Shown here: piece after piece, positions 35,198-44,486 of the stretch
Layout of the letters: the number at the start of each line of letters is the position of its first letter
Position numbering within the stretch: the stretch's first letter is position 1
Assembly: GCF_017306545.1 (NCBI RefSeq)
Contig: NZ_JAFKID010000016.1
Span: 1 to 64,000, forward strand
Direction: 5' to 3'
Length of the DNA: 64,000 bases
From: Mesorhizobium sp.
GTDB lineage: Bacteria > Pseudomonadota > Alphaproteobacteria > Rhizobiales > Rhizobiaceae
Position numbers and translations under genes: made by a program
Notes under the pieces: generated by a model
The model's input: the letters and a program-made list of their open reading frames with translations, nothing else
Database searches by the model: none
What the model was told of the DNA's origin: nothing

Positions 35198-36388
35198 TCA
35201 GGCCGCGGCTTCGGGCGCCGGTCTGGCCGCGAGCCGCGACAGCATCGCCTCCGCCTCGGCTCCGCGCTCGGAGCGCTCGATGAAGCCGCCGCCGAAGACG
35301 CGTGCGTCGTTGCCGTCGTCGCTGTAGAGCACGCAAGCCTGGCCGGGCGCGATGCCGGATTCGCCGTCGGCCAGTTCGACCCAGGTGAGGCCGCCGTCAT
35401 GGTGAAGCGTCATCGGCCGGGGCGGGCGCGTGGAACGCACCTTGGCGAAGAGATCCAGGCCGGCCGGGCCGATATCGGCCAGGGTGCCGTCGCCCAGCCA
35501 GTTGATCTGGCGCAGATAGATCTTGTGGGTTTCCAAAGCTTCGCGCGGCCCGACGACGACACGGGCGCGGTCGGCGTCGAGGTGGACGACGTAGAGCGGC
35601 TCGCCCGAGGCGATGCCGATGCCGCGCCGCTGGCCGATCGTGTAGCGCAGGATGCCCTCGTGGCGGCCGAGCACGCGGCCGTCGATGTGGACGATCTCGC
35701 CCGGCGACGCGGCCATGGGCTTCAGCTTGGCGATGATGTCGGAATATTTGCCCTGCGGCACGAAGCAGATGTCCTGGCTGTCGTGCTTGGCGGCGACGAC
35801 CAGCCCCATGTCCTCGGCGATGGCGCGCACCTGCGGCTTCGGCAGGCCGCCCAGCGGAAAGCGCAGATAGTCGATCTGCTCCTGCGTGGTGGCGAACAGG
35901 AAATAGCTCTGGTCGCGGTCGGCGTCGACCGGCCGGTATAGGGCGCGGTGCGCGCCGTTGGCGCGGCTGCGGATATAGTGGCCGGTGGCGAGCGCATCGG
36001 CGCCGAGTTCGCGGGCGGTGGCCAGAAGATCGGCGAACTTGACGGTCTGGTTGCAGGACACGCAGGGAATGGGCGTTTCGCCGGCGACATAGCTGTCGGC
36101 GAACGGATCGATGACCGCCTTTCGAAAGCGCTCTTCATAGTCGAGCACGTAATGCGGAATGCCCAGCGTCTCCGCGACGCGGCGGGCGTCGTCGATATCC
36201 TGACCGGCGCAGCAGGAACCGGCGCGATGCGTGGCCGCGCCATGGTCGTAAAGCTGGAGCGTCACGCCGACGACGTCGTAGCCTTCCCGTTTCAGTAGCC
36301 CGGCCACGACAGAGGAATCGACGCCGCCGGACATGGCGACGACGACGCGCGTGTCCTTCGGGCGTCCGGGCAGGTCAAGGCTGTTCAT
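35198..36388 (-). CDS. mnmA: tRNA-specific 2-thiouridylase MnmA
   Basis: 396 residues from the ATG at 36388. The N-terminal PP-loop [18 protein letters not shown] binds ATP. The catalytic cysteine pair is in [12 protein letters not shown] and [10 protein letters not shown]. The C-terminal half holds the small beta-barrel domains that hold tRNA. MnmA thiolates the wobble uridine of Lys, Glu and Gln tRNAs with sulfur from a relay. It lies next to sciP, divergently, as in many Rhizobiales. There is a short Ala/Glu-rich tail. The gene is complete. Confidence 0.96.
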   Translation of the reverse strand: MNSLDLPGRPKDTRVVVAMSGGVDSSVVAGLLKREGYDVVGVTLQLYDHGAATHRAGSCCAGQDIDDARRVAETLGIPHYVLDYEERFRKAVIDPFADSYVAGETPIPCVSCNQTVKFADLLATARELGADALATGHYIRSRANGAHRALYRPVDADRDQSYFLFATTQEQIDYLRFPLGGLPKPQVRAIAEDMGLVVAAKHDSQDICFVPQGKYSDIIAKLKPMAASPGEIVHIDGRVLGRHEGILRYTIGQRRGIGIASGEPLYVVHLDADRARVVVGPREALETHKIYLRQINWLGDGTLADIGPAGLDLFAKVRSTRPPRPMTLHHDGGLTWVELADGESGIAPGQACVLYSDDGNDARVFGGGFIERSERGAEAEAMLSRLAARPAPEAAA

Positions 36389-36661
36389 GGTCGTGCATTC
36401 CGAAAGTTTTGCTGGCGATGCCAGTTGTTCCGGCCGGTCCGCAGGCGCGGCCAATGCTGAGAATATAGGTCAAGCTTTCCGGCTACGCCAGCTTGCGCAC
36501 CGTCGCATGGGCAATAGGCGGCATTTGCCTCAAATGCGCGGCCAAACCCTAACGCGACGTTCACGAACCTTACCTATCGTTTAGGGACTGCTTAGGCAAA
36601 TTTTAAAGCTGCGGCGGTAACGTGGCGGTGATTGGGTCCGTGAGTTTTTGTAGAGAGTACG

Positions 36662-36937
36662 ATGACCGATCTGGTAAGACCGCGAGTCAAATACGTTATC
36701 GGGCCTGACGGCAGCCCGCTTACAATTGCCGATCTGCCGCCCACCAACACACGGCGGTGGGTTATCCGGCGCAAGGCGGAAGTGGTGGCTGCGGTGCGCG
36801 GCGGCCTGCTTAGCCTTGACGAGGCGTGCCAGCGTTACAAGCTGACCACCGAGGAATTCCTGTCCTGGCAGGCGTCGATCGACGAATACGGCTTGGCCGG
36901 GCTGCGTACCACCCGCATTCAGCAGTATCGTCACTAG
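36662..36937 (+). CDS. sciP: CtrA inhibitor SciP (DUF1153 family)
   Basis: 91 residues, the family length. The conserved core runs VKYVIGPDGSPLTIADLPP, then the helix-turn-helix-like WVIRRKAEVVAAVRGGLLS and LDEACQRYKLTTEEFLSWQ. In Caulobacter, SciP binds CtrA and stops it from activating genes in early cell cycle. It lies in the usual place upstream of fliJ-like and ctrA genes and downstream of mnmA. A GAGAGT precedes the ATG. A strong terminator follows at 36955-36982. Confidence 0.95.
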   Translation: MTDLVRPRVKYVIGPDGSPLTIADLPPTNTRRWVIRRKAEVVAAVRGGLLSLDEACQRYKLTTEEFLSWQASIDEYGLAGLRTTRIQQYRH

Positions 36938-36954
36938 CGGCGAGTTTACGCCAA

Positions 36955-36984
36955 AAAGGGCGCGGCAGGCCGCGCCCTTTTGCT
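36955..36984 (+). terminator. Rho-independent terminator after sciP
   Basis: AAGGGCGCGG and its pairing arm CGCGCCCTT form a long GC-rich stem around a short GCAGGC-type loop, followed by TTTTG. It lies about 20 bases after the sciP stop. Confidence 0.85.
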
Positions 36985-37303
36985 TGCGCTGTCTTTCCGT
37001 CCTGTTTCAAGGGGGTATTTCTGCCCGGCGGCTCCTTCGGCGGTGGCCGACTGCGCGGCCGCGAACGGGTGTGACACCGACGTTCAAAGGCAAGAGGCTC
37101 GGCTGTGCCGATGAGGCTTGCGTAATTACGTAAGGCCGAACCGGCAAGCGGCGTGGTCTTCCGATCATTTCAACCGGCATGACTATGGCAGGCCTGTCTG
37201 CGGATTGACCGGTTTCGGTGGAGTTTGGAGAACCCGCCGCTGTCGCCCATAGCTTTGGGCAAGGCTCCGGCGTTCAGCGACCGGAGCGGATTTTCGGCTG
37301 AAG
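36985..37303. other. Gap between sciP terminator and fliJ-like gene
   Basis: About 320 bases without a recognisable gene. Short frames in it have poor codon character. No repeat or RNA was recognised. Confidence 0.4.
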
Positions 37304-37681
37304 TCAGCCGATCATGGCGCTACGACCGCCCATGTCGATGTCGCGAACCTTGGCGTCGCGCGATTCCAGCATTTCGGCCTTGGAAAGCTCCGCTTCAGCT
37401 TCGGCGAGTAATGATTCGGCGAGGCTGCGCTGCTGGGCGAGGTCGGATTGAGAGTTCCTGAGGTTGTCGCGGCGCTGGCGGGCCGCCTTGGCGAAAGTCG
37501 GATAGGCGAAATGGTTGATATCGGTGATCCCGGCTTTCTTTTCCTCGGCCGTGATCTGCAAGTCCAGTTCCGAGGCCATCCGTTCGAACTCGGCGATCAT
37601 CATGTCCAGCTGCATGAGTTGGCGCCGCTTCTCATTCACCTGAAATGTCTTCAGACGAACGAGGTTTTCGCGTGACTTCAT
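37304..37681 (-). CDS. FliJ-like coiled-coil protein
   Basis: 125 residues, almost entirely helical: MKSRENLVRLKTFQVNEKRRQ at the N-terminus, then long heptad runs (LMQLDMMIAEFERMASEL, SLAESLLAEAEAELSKAEM). Length, coiled coil and the LVRLKTFQVNEKRR start fit FliJ, the stalk of the flagellar export ATPase FliI. It lies between sciP and ctrA and is read away from ctrA, a known rhizobial arrangement. No other flagellar genes are in the window, so the assignment rests on sequence shape and synteny. Confidence 0.7.
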   Translation of the reverse strand: MKSRENLVRLKTFQVNEKRRQLMQLDMMIAEFERMASELDLQITAEEKKAGITDINHFAYPTFAKAARQRRDNLRNSQSDLAQQRSLAESLLAEAEAELSKAEMLESRDAKVRDIDMGGRSAMIG

Positions 37682-38126
37682 GAATCGGTACTCCTGCAAA
37701 CGCACACCTGCACTTAACGTCCCTCGGGTCTGCAAGGCGCAGCCGCATCAATGTTCCCCATGCTTCCCCCAGCTATGGAAAACGATTTCCTAAAGTTTTT
37801 TCGCCTCGGTAACTATTCGTTTACGGGCATTGTTAATCATACGGGGCAGGGCTTAAGGCCGGGTAAAAATTTCGATGCCCCGATGGTGGGGGAAGACGAG
37901 TCCCGTGAATCGGTTAGGCGCGTTTCTTAATGTGTCAGGTGGCCGGAATTCCCAGCGATTCATCATTGGATTCAAGTCGGTGTAGATAGTGGTTAAAAAA
38001 ACTGGTATCGCTTCGCATAGTGAATCATGTTTTGTTAACCATTGAGTGGCAGCTTCGGTTCAGGCAATCACTGCTCCGGTCCCGGATGGGGCGCGACGAG
38101 GGCTCGGCAGCAGAAAGGGGAATGAA
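37682..38126 (+). promoter_or_regulatory. ctrA promoter region with CtrA-like boxes
   Basis: 445 bases, AT-rich for this genome. It carries GTTAACCATT at 38034-38043 (CtrA half-site type TTAACCAT) and TTAATCAT near 37835. It also has a TTAA-N7-TAAA near-match around 37853. Together with the GANTC cluster (separate entry) this fits an autoregulated, methylation-sensitive ctrA promoter. Confidence 0.6.
37898..38026. promoter_or_regulatory. Cluster of five GANTC (CcrM) methylation sites
   Basis: GAGTC at 37898, GAATC at 37907, GATTC at 37957, GATTC at 37969 and GAATC at 38022: five sites in 129 bases. GANTC is the target of the alphaproteobacterial cell-cycle methylase CcrM. Chance would give one per 256 bases at balanced composition and fewer in GC-rich DNA. 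Confidence 0.8.
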
Positions 38127-38843
<717 letters not shown>

Positions 38844-38852
38844 TTTTTTCTT

Positions 38853-38950
38853 AGAGCGAAATGCCGTTTCCCTGAATCGGTATTCCGCTCTAACCATTTG
38901 TTTTTGAAGCATGATGCCGAAAAGTCTGCAACTTTTCGGCATCATGCTTT
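38853..38950. repeat. Dispersed palindromic repeat A, copy 1
   Basis: A ~98-base element. It starts with AGAGCG...CGCTCT and ends in a long hairpin, AAGCATGATGCCGAAAAGT with its complement around CTGCA. A second copy is at 58549-58652. It fills the gap between ctrA and the convergent receiver gene and may terminate both. Confidence 0.85.
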
Positions 38951-38954
38951 AGCG

Positions 38955-39332
38955 TCAGGCCGCGCGGGCGGGAGCCTGAAGAATGCGGAAGCTGTCCAGC
39001 AACTGAGCGCGGTTGAATGGCTTCAACAGGTAGCCCTGAGCACCGGCGCGCTTGGCGCGCATGATGGCGCCGACGTCCATCTCGATCAGAGAAATCAGGA
39101 TCTGCGGCGTAATCGGGCCCTGCATCGCGCGGATGGTGCGGATGAACTCGACGGCCTCCATGTCCGGCAGCCCGCCGTCGACGACGATGATGTCGGGCAT
39201 GGCGGCGGCGCACATCTGGACCGCGTCGGCGCCGCTTTCAGCTTCCACCATTATCATGTCCGGTCCGCCGAGGATGCGCTTGGCGACCTTGCGGATGACG
39301 CTTGAATCGTCGACGAACATGCAGCGCTTCAT
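38955..39332 (-). CDS. Single-domain response regulator (CheY/CpdR-like)
   Basis: 125 residues, a lone receiver. The acidic pocket is FVDDSS, the phospho-acceptor Asp is in DIIVVDGGLP, and the Lys is in YLLKPFNRAQLL. There is no output domain, so it works by protein contact. It sits convergent to ctrA and in front of chpT on the same strand, 143 bases apart (chpT is upstream of it). Rhizobial genomes keep a CheY-like gene at this place; whether it takes phosphate from ChpT like CpdR is a fair inference. ATG at 39332 follows GAGGGACC. Confidence 0.88.
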   Translation of the reverse strand: MKRCMFVDDSSVIRKVAKRILGGPDMIMVEAESGADAVQMCAAAMPDIIVVDGGLPDMEAVEFIRTIRAMQGPITPQILISLIEMDVGAIMRAKRAGAQGYLLKPFNRAQLLDSFRILQAPARAA

Positions 39333-39475
39333 TTCCGGTCCCTCTTGGTCGTCCCCGTCGTGCCGAAAGCCTTTGGCGTTATTCGCGAACGGTAGCCTGA
39401 TCCGGTAAAAAAGCTGAAAAGCGTTTGGGTAAAATTTTTGCAAAGGCCGGCGACGGCGCAGCCTGGGTCCGGCGT

Positions 39476-40153
39476 CTACTCTTTCATGCGTTGGGTCTGT
39501 TCAGCGCCAGCCGCCGCTGCCGATGAGGCTGCGGCCAGCACGATCTCTTCGGAAGTGGCGTGGATGGTGATCTCCATGCCGGCCTCGCGCGCCAAGAGCA
39601 GCGTGTAATAAGGCTGCACCGAATGCGCGTCGATCGGTTCCTCCGGCTTGTTGCCGGAGTGCAGTTCGAGGAATTTCGGCGGCACGCGCAGCATCGGGCC
39701 GGCAGATGAGAGCGTGAAGCGCGGCTGCGTTTCGAGGTCGTGCAGGGTGGCCACGATCTTGCCGCCGCGCGGGATCGCGGCGTTGGCGACCAGGATCAGG
39801 TTCAGCAGAAGCTTGACCTTGTTCTTCGGCAAGAGCGCGCGCGCGCCTTCCCAGACCAGTTCCGGCTTCTCGTTTTTCAGGAAGGCGACGGCGACGGCCT
39901 CGGCGTCGCCGGTGTCGATCAGCATGCCGGCCGAACCCGCCGCGCCGAAGGCGATGCGGGCGAATTGCAGGCGGGCCGAGGCGTTCCGCGCGCTCTGGCG
40001 AATCAGGTTCATGGCGTCTTCGTCTGCGCCGCCTTCATCGAGCAGTTCCAGGCCGTTGTTGATGGCGCCGACGGGCGAGATGATGTCGTGGCACACCCGG
40101 CTGCACAAAAGCGCGGCGAGATCGGCAGGCGAAAGGGTGAAGAGGTCGGCCAT
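39476..40153 (-). CDS. chpT: Histidine phosphotransferase ChpT
   Basis: 225 residues from the ATG at 40153, which has AAGGA 9 bases upstream; an ATG two codons earlier is too close. The conserved N-terminal helix LAALLCSRVCHDIISPVGAINNGLELL carries the phospho-histidine. The C-terminal half is the degenerate ATPase-like domain (NKVKLLLNLILVANAAIPRGG). ChpT moves phosphate from CckA to CtrA and CpdR. It belongs to the ctrA - receiver - chpT - eipA island known from Brucella and other Rhizobiales. The tail is Ala-rich. The gene is intact even though ctrA is altered. Confidence 0.93.
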   Translation of the reverse strand: MADLFTLSPADLAALLCSRVCHDIISPVGAINNGLELLDEGGADEDAMNLIRQSARNASARLQFARIAFGAAGSAGMLIDTGDAEAVAVAFLKNEKPELVWEGARALLPKNKVKLLLNLILVANAAIPRGGKIVATLHDLETQPRFTLSSAGPMLRVPPKFLELHSGNKPEEPIDAHSVQPYYTLLLAREAGMEITIHATSEEIVLAAASSAAAAGAEQTQRMKE

Positions 40154-40481
40154 AGGCATAGGTCCTTGCAAAAGTCACACAACATCAAGACGATAGCGAG
40201 CTATCGCGGTCCCCCGCACCGATGCCGCTCGCTCAGGTCCCCTGGATATACGGCGCATGTCGGTGCAGCTACAAATCTAAAATTGCGCGCGTTGCAAAAA
40301 CACGTTCGGCAGGGCTTGCGGCGCGCCGCCGGCCCTTGAACTGCCATCTTCATGTGAGAGCTTAATGGTTGAAAAAGAATTACGGCCTAGTTTGCGGGCC
40401 AACAGGCACCCTCAAGCGACCGGGCAAGAGCCGCGAGGTGCAAGGCGTCGGCGAAGGTGCTCCCTGACGGAGATTGGAAGC
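40154..40481. promoter_or_regulatory. Divergent promoter region chpT / eipA
   Basis: 328 bases without a gene. AACCATTAAG (reverse strand, 40361-40370) resembles a CtrA half-site; a CtrA site is reported for the eipA promoter of Brucella. No perfect TTAA-N7-TTAA is present. Several CGC runs near the left border are not distinctive. Confidence 0.35.
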
Positions 40482-41060
40482 ATGTTTTCCCGATTCGGCT
40501 CTCTTGGCCTGCTGCGCCTCATCACCTTTTCCATCGCTTTGGGCAGTCTGCTCGCCATGTCGCCGGCGGCGCGGGCTCAGGAATATACGGCGCAGGAAAT
40601 CGTCGATTCGGGCCATCGCTTCTTCGGCGAGACATCGGGCGGGCTCGCCACGGTGGTCGAAAAGATTTTTGCGTCCTACGGCCTGCCGAACGGCTACCTG
40701 CTGGGAGAAGAAGGGTCCGGCGCCCTCATCGGCGGGCTGACCTACGGCGAAGGGACCCTCTACACGAAGAATGCCGGCGACCATAAGGTCTACTGGCAGG
40801 GCCCGTCGCTCGGCTGGGATTTTGGCGGCAACGGCTCGCGCGTCATGATGCTGGTCTACAATCTGGACAATGTCAGCAATCTTTATGAGCGCTTCGGCGG
40901 CGTCTCCGGCTCGGCCTATGTGATTGCCGGCATCGGCTTCAACGTGCTCAAGGCGAACAATGTGATCCTGGTGCCGATCCGCACCGGCGTCGGCGCCCGC
41001 CTCGGCGTCAACCTCGGCTACCTGAAGCTGACCCAGCAGCCGACCTGGAATCCGTTCTGA
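40482..41060 (+). CDS. eipA: Envelope integrity protein EipA (DUF1134)
   Basis: 192 residues from the ATG at 40482, with TTGGAAG upstream. The signal peptide ends at SPAARAQEY near residue 30, so the protein is periplasmic. The DUF1134 core has FFGETSGGLATVVEKIF, GYLLGEEGSGALIGGLTYGEG, VYWQGPSLGWDFGGNGSR and the C-terminal VPIRTGVGARLGVNLGYLKLT. EipA of Brucella helps envelope integrity and virulence and is CtrA-regulated. Its position two genes from ctrA is conserved. No lipobox. Confidence 0.92.
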   Translation: MFSRFGSLGLLRLITFSIALGSLLAMSPAARAQEYTAQEIVDSGHRFFGETSGGLATVVEKIFASYGLPNGYLLGEEGSGALIGGLTYGEGTLYTKNAGDHKVYWQGPSLGWDFGGNGSRVMMLVYNLDNVSNLYERFGGVSGSAYVIAGIGFNVLKANNVILVPIRTGVGARLGVNLGYLKLTQQPTWNPF

Positions 41061-41164
41061 ACGGCGTCCTGGCCGCGGCGGCTCTTGCCGCGGCGCCGGT
41101 TTTCGGCCATGCCGGAATGGCGCGGCCGCCGTCGTGCCGCCGGCCGTTCGATGGGTGAAGCGTC

Positions 41165-42295
41165 TTGGTTCAGTCGATCCTGTTCTTCGTACTCGGCTTC
41201 CTGTGTGCGGGCTTCCTGACCGTGCTGGTGACGCCGGCTGTCTGGCGGCGGGCAGTCTCACTGACGCGCAAGCGCATCGAAGCGGCGATGCCGCTGACGC
41301 TTGCGGAAATCCAGGCCGACAAGGACCGTGTGCGCGCCGAATTCGCCATCTCCGTGCGCAAGCTGGAGGTGGAGGCGAAAAGCCTCAAGGAAAAGCTGAC
41401 GACGCAGCTGGTCGAACTCAACAGGGGCAAGGAAAGCCTCAAGGCGCTTGCCGAGGACGGCGCGCGCAAGGATGCCGCCCTGGCCGAATTGCAGGCCGGC
41501 AAGGAACAGGCGGAGGCTGCGCTTGCCGAGCGGGAAGGCCGCTTGAACGCGCTTGCCGGGCAGGTCGCCGGCATGGAGCGGTCGATCGCCGAACGCACCG
41601 AGGAGTTCGAGAAACTCGGCCAGATGTACGACGAAGCCAGTTTTTCCTCGTCCAACCGGCAGATCGAGCTGGTCGCCCGCGAGGCGGAACTGGAAAAGCT
41701 TGGAACCGAAATGGCGGCATTGCGCGCGCAACGCAAGGAAACGGACCGGCGCGGCACCGAGGCGTTGGCGGAAAGCCGGCTGTCGCGCGAGACGCTGGCG
41801 GCCGAGCAGAAAAAGGTCGCGAATATCGAAAGGAAACTGGAGCGGCTGACGGCCACCTTGGCCGATCGCGAGGACAAGCTCGAACGCCGCGAAAAGGAGC
41901 TCGCCCGCCTGCGCGATCATGCCTTGGCCGGCGTCTCTGAAAATCCGTCCGACGCGGCGCGGCCGCAGGACGAACGCGAGCGGCTGGAGGCGAGATTGAC
42001 CGCGCTTCTGCGCGAGAACAAGCGGCTGAAGGCCGACCTCGCCGGGAGCGTCGCAGGCAAGGCGCTGCCGCCGGCCGCAGCCGGCAACGGCTCGGCTGCG
42101 CTGCGTGAGGAGATGCACGATCTGGCGGCCCAGGTCGTCAGTCTCGCCATGAAACTCGACGGGCCTGATTCGCCGATCGCCAAGGCGCTCGCAACGCCGG
42201 CCGGTGCGCCGGGCGGCGGGCGGATGCTGAGCCTGGCCGACCGTGTTCGCGCGCTCAAGGAACGGGCGCTCGGGGAAGACGGACAGGCAAATTAG
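41165..42295 (+). CDS. Membrane-anchored coiled-coil protein of unknown function
   Basis: 376 residues. One membrane span near residues 3-24 (ILFFVLGFLCAGFLTVLV) is followed by a basic stretch and then more than 200 residues of continuous coiled coil rich in Glu, Lys, Ala and Leu (LAEREGRLNALAGQVAGMER, REDKLERREKELARLRD). The tail is less ordered. The start is a TTG at 41165 with GGTGAAG upstream. It follows eipA by 104 bases. Layout is like DNA recombination RmuC or cell-envelope scaffolds but lacks the RmuC nuclease domain. A role in shape or division is possible, unproven. Confidence 0.72.
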   Translation: MVQSILFFVLGFLCAGFLTVLVTPAVWRRAVSLTRKRIEAAMPLTLAEIQADKDRVRAEFAISVRKLEVEAKSLKEKLTTQLVELNRGKESLKALAEDGARKDAALAELQAGKEQAEAALAEREGRLNALAGQVAGMERSIAERTEEFEKLGQMYDEASFSSSNRQIELVAREAELEKLGTEMAALRAQRKETDRRGTEALAESRLSRETLAAEQKKVANIERKLERLTATLADREDKLERREKELARLRDHALAGVSENPSDAARPQDERERLEARLTALLRENKRLKADLAGSVAGKALPPAAAGNGSAALREEMHDLAAQVVSLAMKLDGPDSPIAKALATPAGAPGGGRMLSLADRVRALKERALGEDGQAN

Positions 42296-42325
42296 GGGCT
42301 CGCATCTTTTGCCGGGCAGATGTTG

Positions 42326-43129
42326 TCATGCCGGGCTCTTGGCGAAATGGTGCAGGGCGACGGCTGAGGCGGCAGCGACGTTCAGGCTGTCGAAGCCCGG
42401 CGCCATCGAAATGCGCAGCGTCTGCATGCGCTTCATCACTATGTCCGGCAGGCCTTCGCCCTCGGTGCCGAGATAGAGCGCTACCCTGTCCGCCCCGCCG
42501 GCTTCGCGAATGTCGACGGTGCCGCGCGGCGACAGCGCGAACGGCTGGAAACGGGTCTCCGTCAGTGAGGCGGTGAAGGTGGCCACGTCGTCGAAGACGG
42601 CGAACGGAACCTTGAGGGCGGCGCCGACCGAGACGCGGATCGCCTTGCGGTAGAACGGATCGCAGCACGTCCGGTCGAGAAAGACGGCGTCGGCGCCGAA
42701 GGCGGCGGCGTTGCGGAAGATCGCGCCGACATTATCGTGGTTGGAAATGCCGACCAGCACCGCCACGAGCGCGCGAGCGGGCAGGGCCGCCAGAAGCGCG
42801 TCGGCGGACGCCGGCTCGCCCTTGCGGCCGATCGCCAGGATGCCGCGGTGCATGGGGAACCCGGCGATGCGGTCCATCACGGCGGAGGAAACGACATAGA
42901 CCGGCAGGCCGGGCGGCGCTTTGCGGAGGACGCTTTCGAGGCCGGCCAGGCGGCTTTCGAGGACAAGGATCGATTCGGGCTCAAAACGGCCGGCGGAAAG
43001 CAGGCTATCGAGAACCACCTTGCCCTCGGCGACGAACCGCCCCTGCCGTCCGGTCAGGTCGCGCTCGCGAATGTCGAGAAAGGCTGCGACCCGCGGGTCG
43101 GCAGGGTCCTCAATACGTGTCGTGTCCAT
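42326..43129 (-). CDS. SpoU/TrmH family RNA 2'-O-methyltransferase
   Basis: 267 residues. The SPOUT knot motifs are clear: motif 1 NHDNVGAIFRNAAAFGADAV with the catalytic Arg, motif 2 ALYLGTEGEGLP, motif 3 MAPGFDSLNVAAASAVALHH. An N-terminal substrate-binding domain (residues ~1-100, RFVAEGKVVLDSLL) is present as in RlmB-like enzymes. The family methylates ribose of rRNA or tRNA with SAM. The specific target is not evident. It lies convergent to the coiled-coil gene and ahead of the ArsR gene. Confidence 0.9.
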   Translation of the reverse strand: MDTTRIEDPADPRVAAFLDIRERDLTGRQGRFVAEGKVVLDSLLSAGRFEPESILVLESRLAGLESVLRKAPPGLPVYVVSSAVMDRIAGFPMHRGILAIGRKGEPASADALLAALPARALVAVLVGISNHDNVGAIFRNAAAFGADAVFLDRTCCDPFYRKAIRVSVGAALKVPFAVFDDVATFTASLTETRFQPFALSPRGTVDIREAGGADRVALYLGTEGEGLPDIVMKRMQTLRISMAPGFDSLNVAAASAVALHHFAKSPA

Positions 43130-43180
43130 GGCGATCCGGCGTGACGATCCGCGCCGGATACGGCCGAACCGGCGGTGCGG

Positions 43181-43522
43181 TCAAGTTCCGGTCGGATGCA
43201 GATAGTGGCGAGGCTCCGCCTTCGCCGTTGCGTCGAACCGGTCAGCCAGCATGTCCAGAAGCTCCCGGACGGCCTCCGAGCGGCAGGAATAGTAGATCAT
43301 CTGGCGGTCGCGGCGCGTCTCGACGAGGCCGAAGCTGCGCAGTTTGGCGAGGTGCTGGGACAAAGCGGACTGGCTGAGCGCTATGCGCTCGGCGATGGTG
43401 CCGACGGACAATTCGTCATCGAGGAGATGGCTCAGGATCTCCAGCCGCTTTTCGTTGCCCATCAGGGTCAGGAATGACGCCGCTGTCTCAATGTCGGCGA
43501 TCCGCTTTTCCGAAGCCATCAA
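43181..43522 (-). CDS. ArsR family winged-helix regulator
   Basis: 113 residues. The fold is a winged helix: LTLMGNEKRLEILSHLLDDE, then SVGTIAERIALSQSALSQHLAKL as the recognition helix and RRDRQMIYYSC as the wing. No CxC metal site of arsenite sensors; a single Cys (SCRS). BigR/SoxR-like members of this family sense sulfur compounds with two Cys, which is not met here. The next gene downstream on the strand is the SpoU methyltransferase, 51 bases on. The ATG at 43522 or the next Met may be used. Confidence 0.88.
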   Translation of the reverse strand: MMASEKRIADIETAASFLTLMGNEKRLEILSHLLDDELSVGTIAERIALSQSALSQHLAKLRSFGLVETRRDRQMIYYSCRSEAVRELLDMLADRFDATAKAEPRHYLHPTGT

Positions 43523-43688
43523 TGCCCCATAAATCCACTGCTCCGGCGTGCCATGGGGGCGCTGGCGTCCGGGAGTTCAGGTGTCGTTGCCGCATCGCCT
43601 GCTATCGGCAGGTGCGGAAGGAAGGGTAGACCATTCCCTCCAAATCTCAAGTCAGTCCTTGGGATAGGTCGTTTTCCACGCCGCCAGC

Positions 43689-44453
43689 CTAAGCCGCATC
43701 CGTTGCCCTTCCGGCCTTTGCCATCGCCACCAGCGTCGGGCGCAGGTGCTGGGCGGAGGCCAGGGGCTCGGGGAAGAAGACGCGCCGTACCTCGTCGCCG
43801 CGCGTAAGATCCATGCCGTCGGCGTCGAAGCCGGTCAGCGACCAGCCCGTGCCTGCGGCGCCGGAATCGCGGGCGTAAATGTCGATCGCTTCGCGGTGGT
43901 CGGCGTTCATGTGGTCGAGCGCACCCTGTTCCGTCGCCGCGAGCGCTTCCGTCACCGGTCCGGAAACGACGAGATCCTCGCGCTTGAACAGATAGGCCTT
44001 GCCGAAACCGCCGTTGAGGCTGGCGCGCTCGACTTCCAGGCGGAAGAAGGAGAAATCGCCCAGCCCGGCATACAGCTTCGCCTTCGGGTTGCGGTTGAGA
44101 TAGCGGCGCTCGGCGCGGGCATGGTCGGCCGTGCCGCGCTCCAGCCGGGCCGCTCGGCACACAAGCGTCATGCGCGGATGCGCCAGGGCGTCGCCCTTGC
44201 CGGGTTCGCCGACCAGCAGCGAGCAACGCGTGTCGGCGAGCAGCGCGCCCGTGTGGGCCGCGAGCATGGAAATCAGGATCAGCGGCGTGCCGTCGAGATC
44301 GGTGGCGACGCCGACGCGGCTAGCCAGCGGTACGCCGGTTGCCGGTTCCAGGACGGCAAGCGCGCCGAAGCGGGCGCTGCGCACCAGCGTCCGCGCCTGT
44401 CTTATGGCAGCCGCGTCGGTTTCGCGGATTACGTCTTTCTTCTGTCCCTGCAC
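43689..44453 (-). CDS. HugZ family heme oxygenase-like protein
   Basis: 254 residues. Residues ~10-150 are a pyridoxamine-phosphate-oxidase-like split barrel (RFGALAVLEPATGVPLASRVGVA, PRMTLVCRAARLE), and ~165-250 is a DUF2470 domain with DHMNADHREAIDIYA. This is the HugZ layout; HugZ breaks heme open for iron. The start is a GTG at 44453 with AAGAGGT upstream. It follows the CoA-transferase gene by 33 bases, in which a 12-base perfect palindrome sits, so expression may be regulated separately. Heme activity is inferred from family. Confidence 0.82.
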   Translation of the reverse strand: MQGQKKDVIRETDAAAIRQARTLVRSARFGALAVLEPATGVPLASRVGVATDLDGTPLILISMLAAHTGALLADTRCSLLVGEPGKGDALAHPRMTLVCRAARLERGTADHARAERRYLNRNPKAKLYAGLGDFSFFRLEVERASLNGGFGKAYLFKREDLVVSGPVTEALAATEQGALDHMNADHREAIDIYARDSGAAGTGWSLTGFDADGMDLTRGDEVRRVFFPEPLASAQHLRPTLVAMAKAGRATDAA

Positions 44454-44464
44454 GGCGACCTCTT

Positions 44465-44476
44465 AAAGTATACTTT
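44465..44476. promoter_or_regulatory. Perfect 12-base palindrome upstream of hugZ-like gene
   Basis: AAAGTATACTTT lies 12-24 bases before the GTG start of the HugZ-like gene, in an AT-rich island within very GC-rich DNA. It could be an operator or overlap a -10 element. It does not match the Irr ICE motif I remember. Confidence 0.4.
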
Positions 44477-44486
44477 TATTCTCTAC

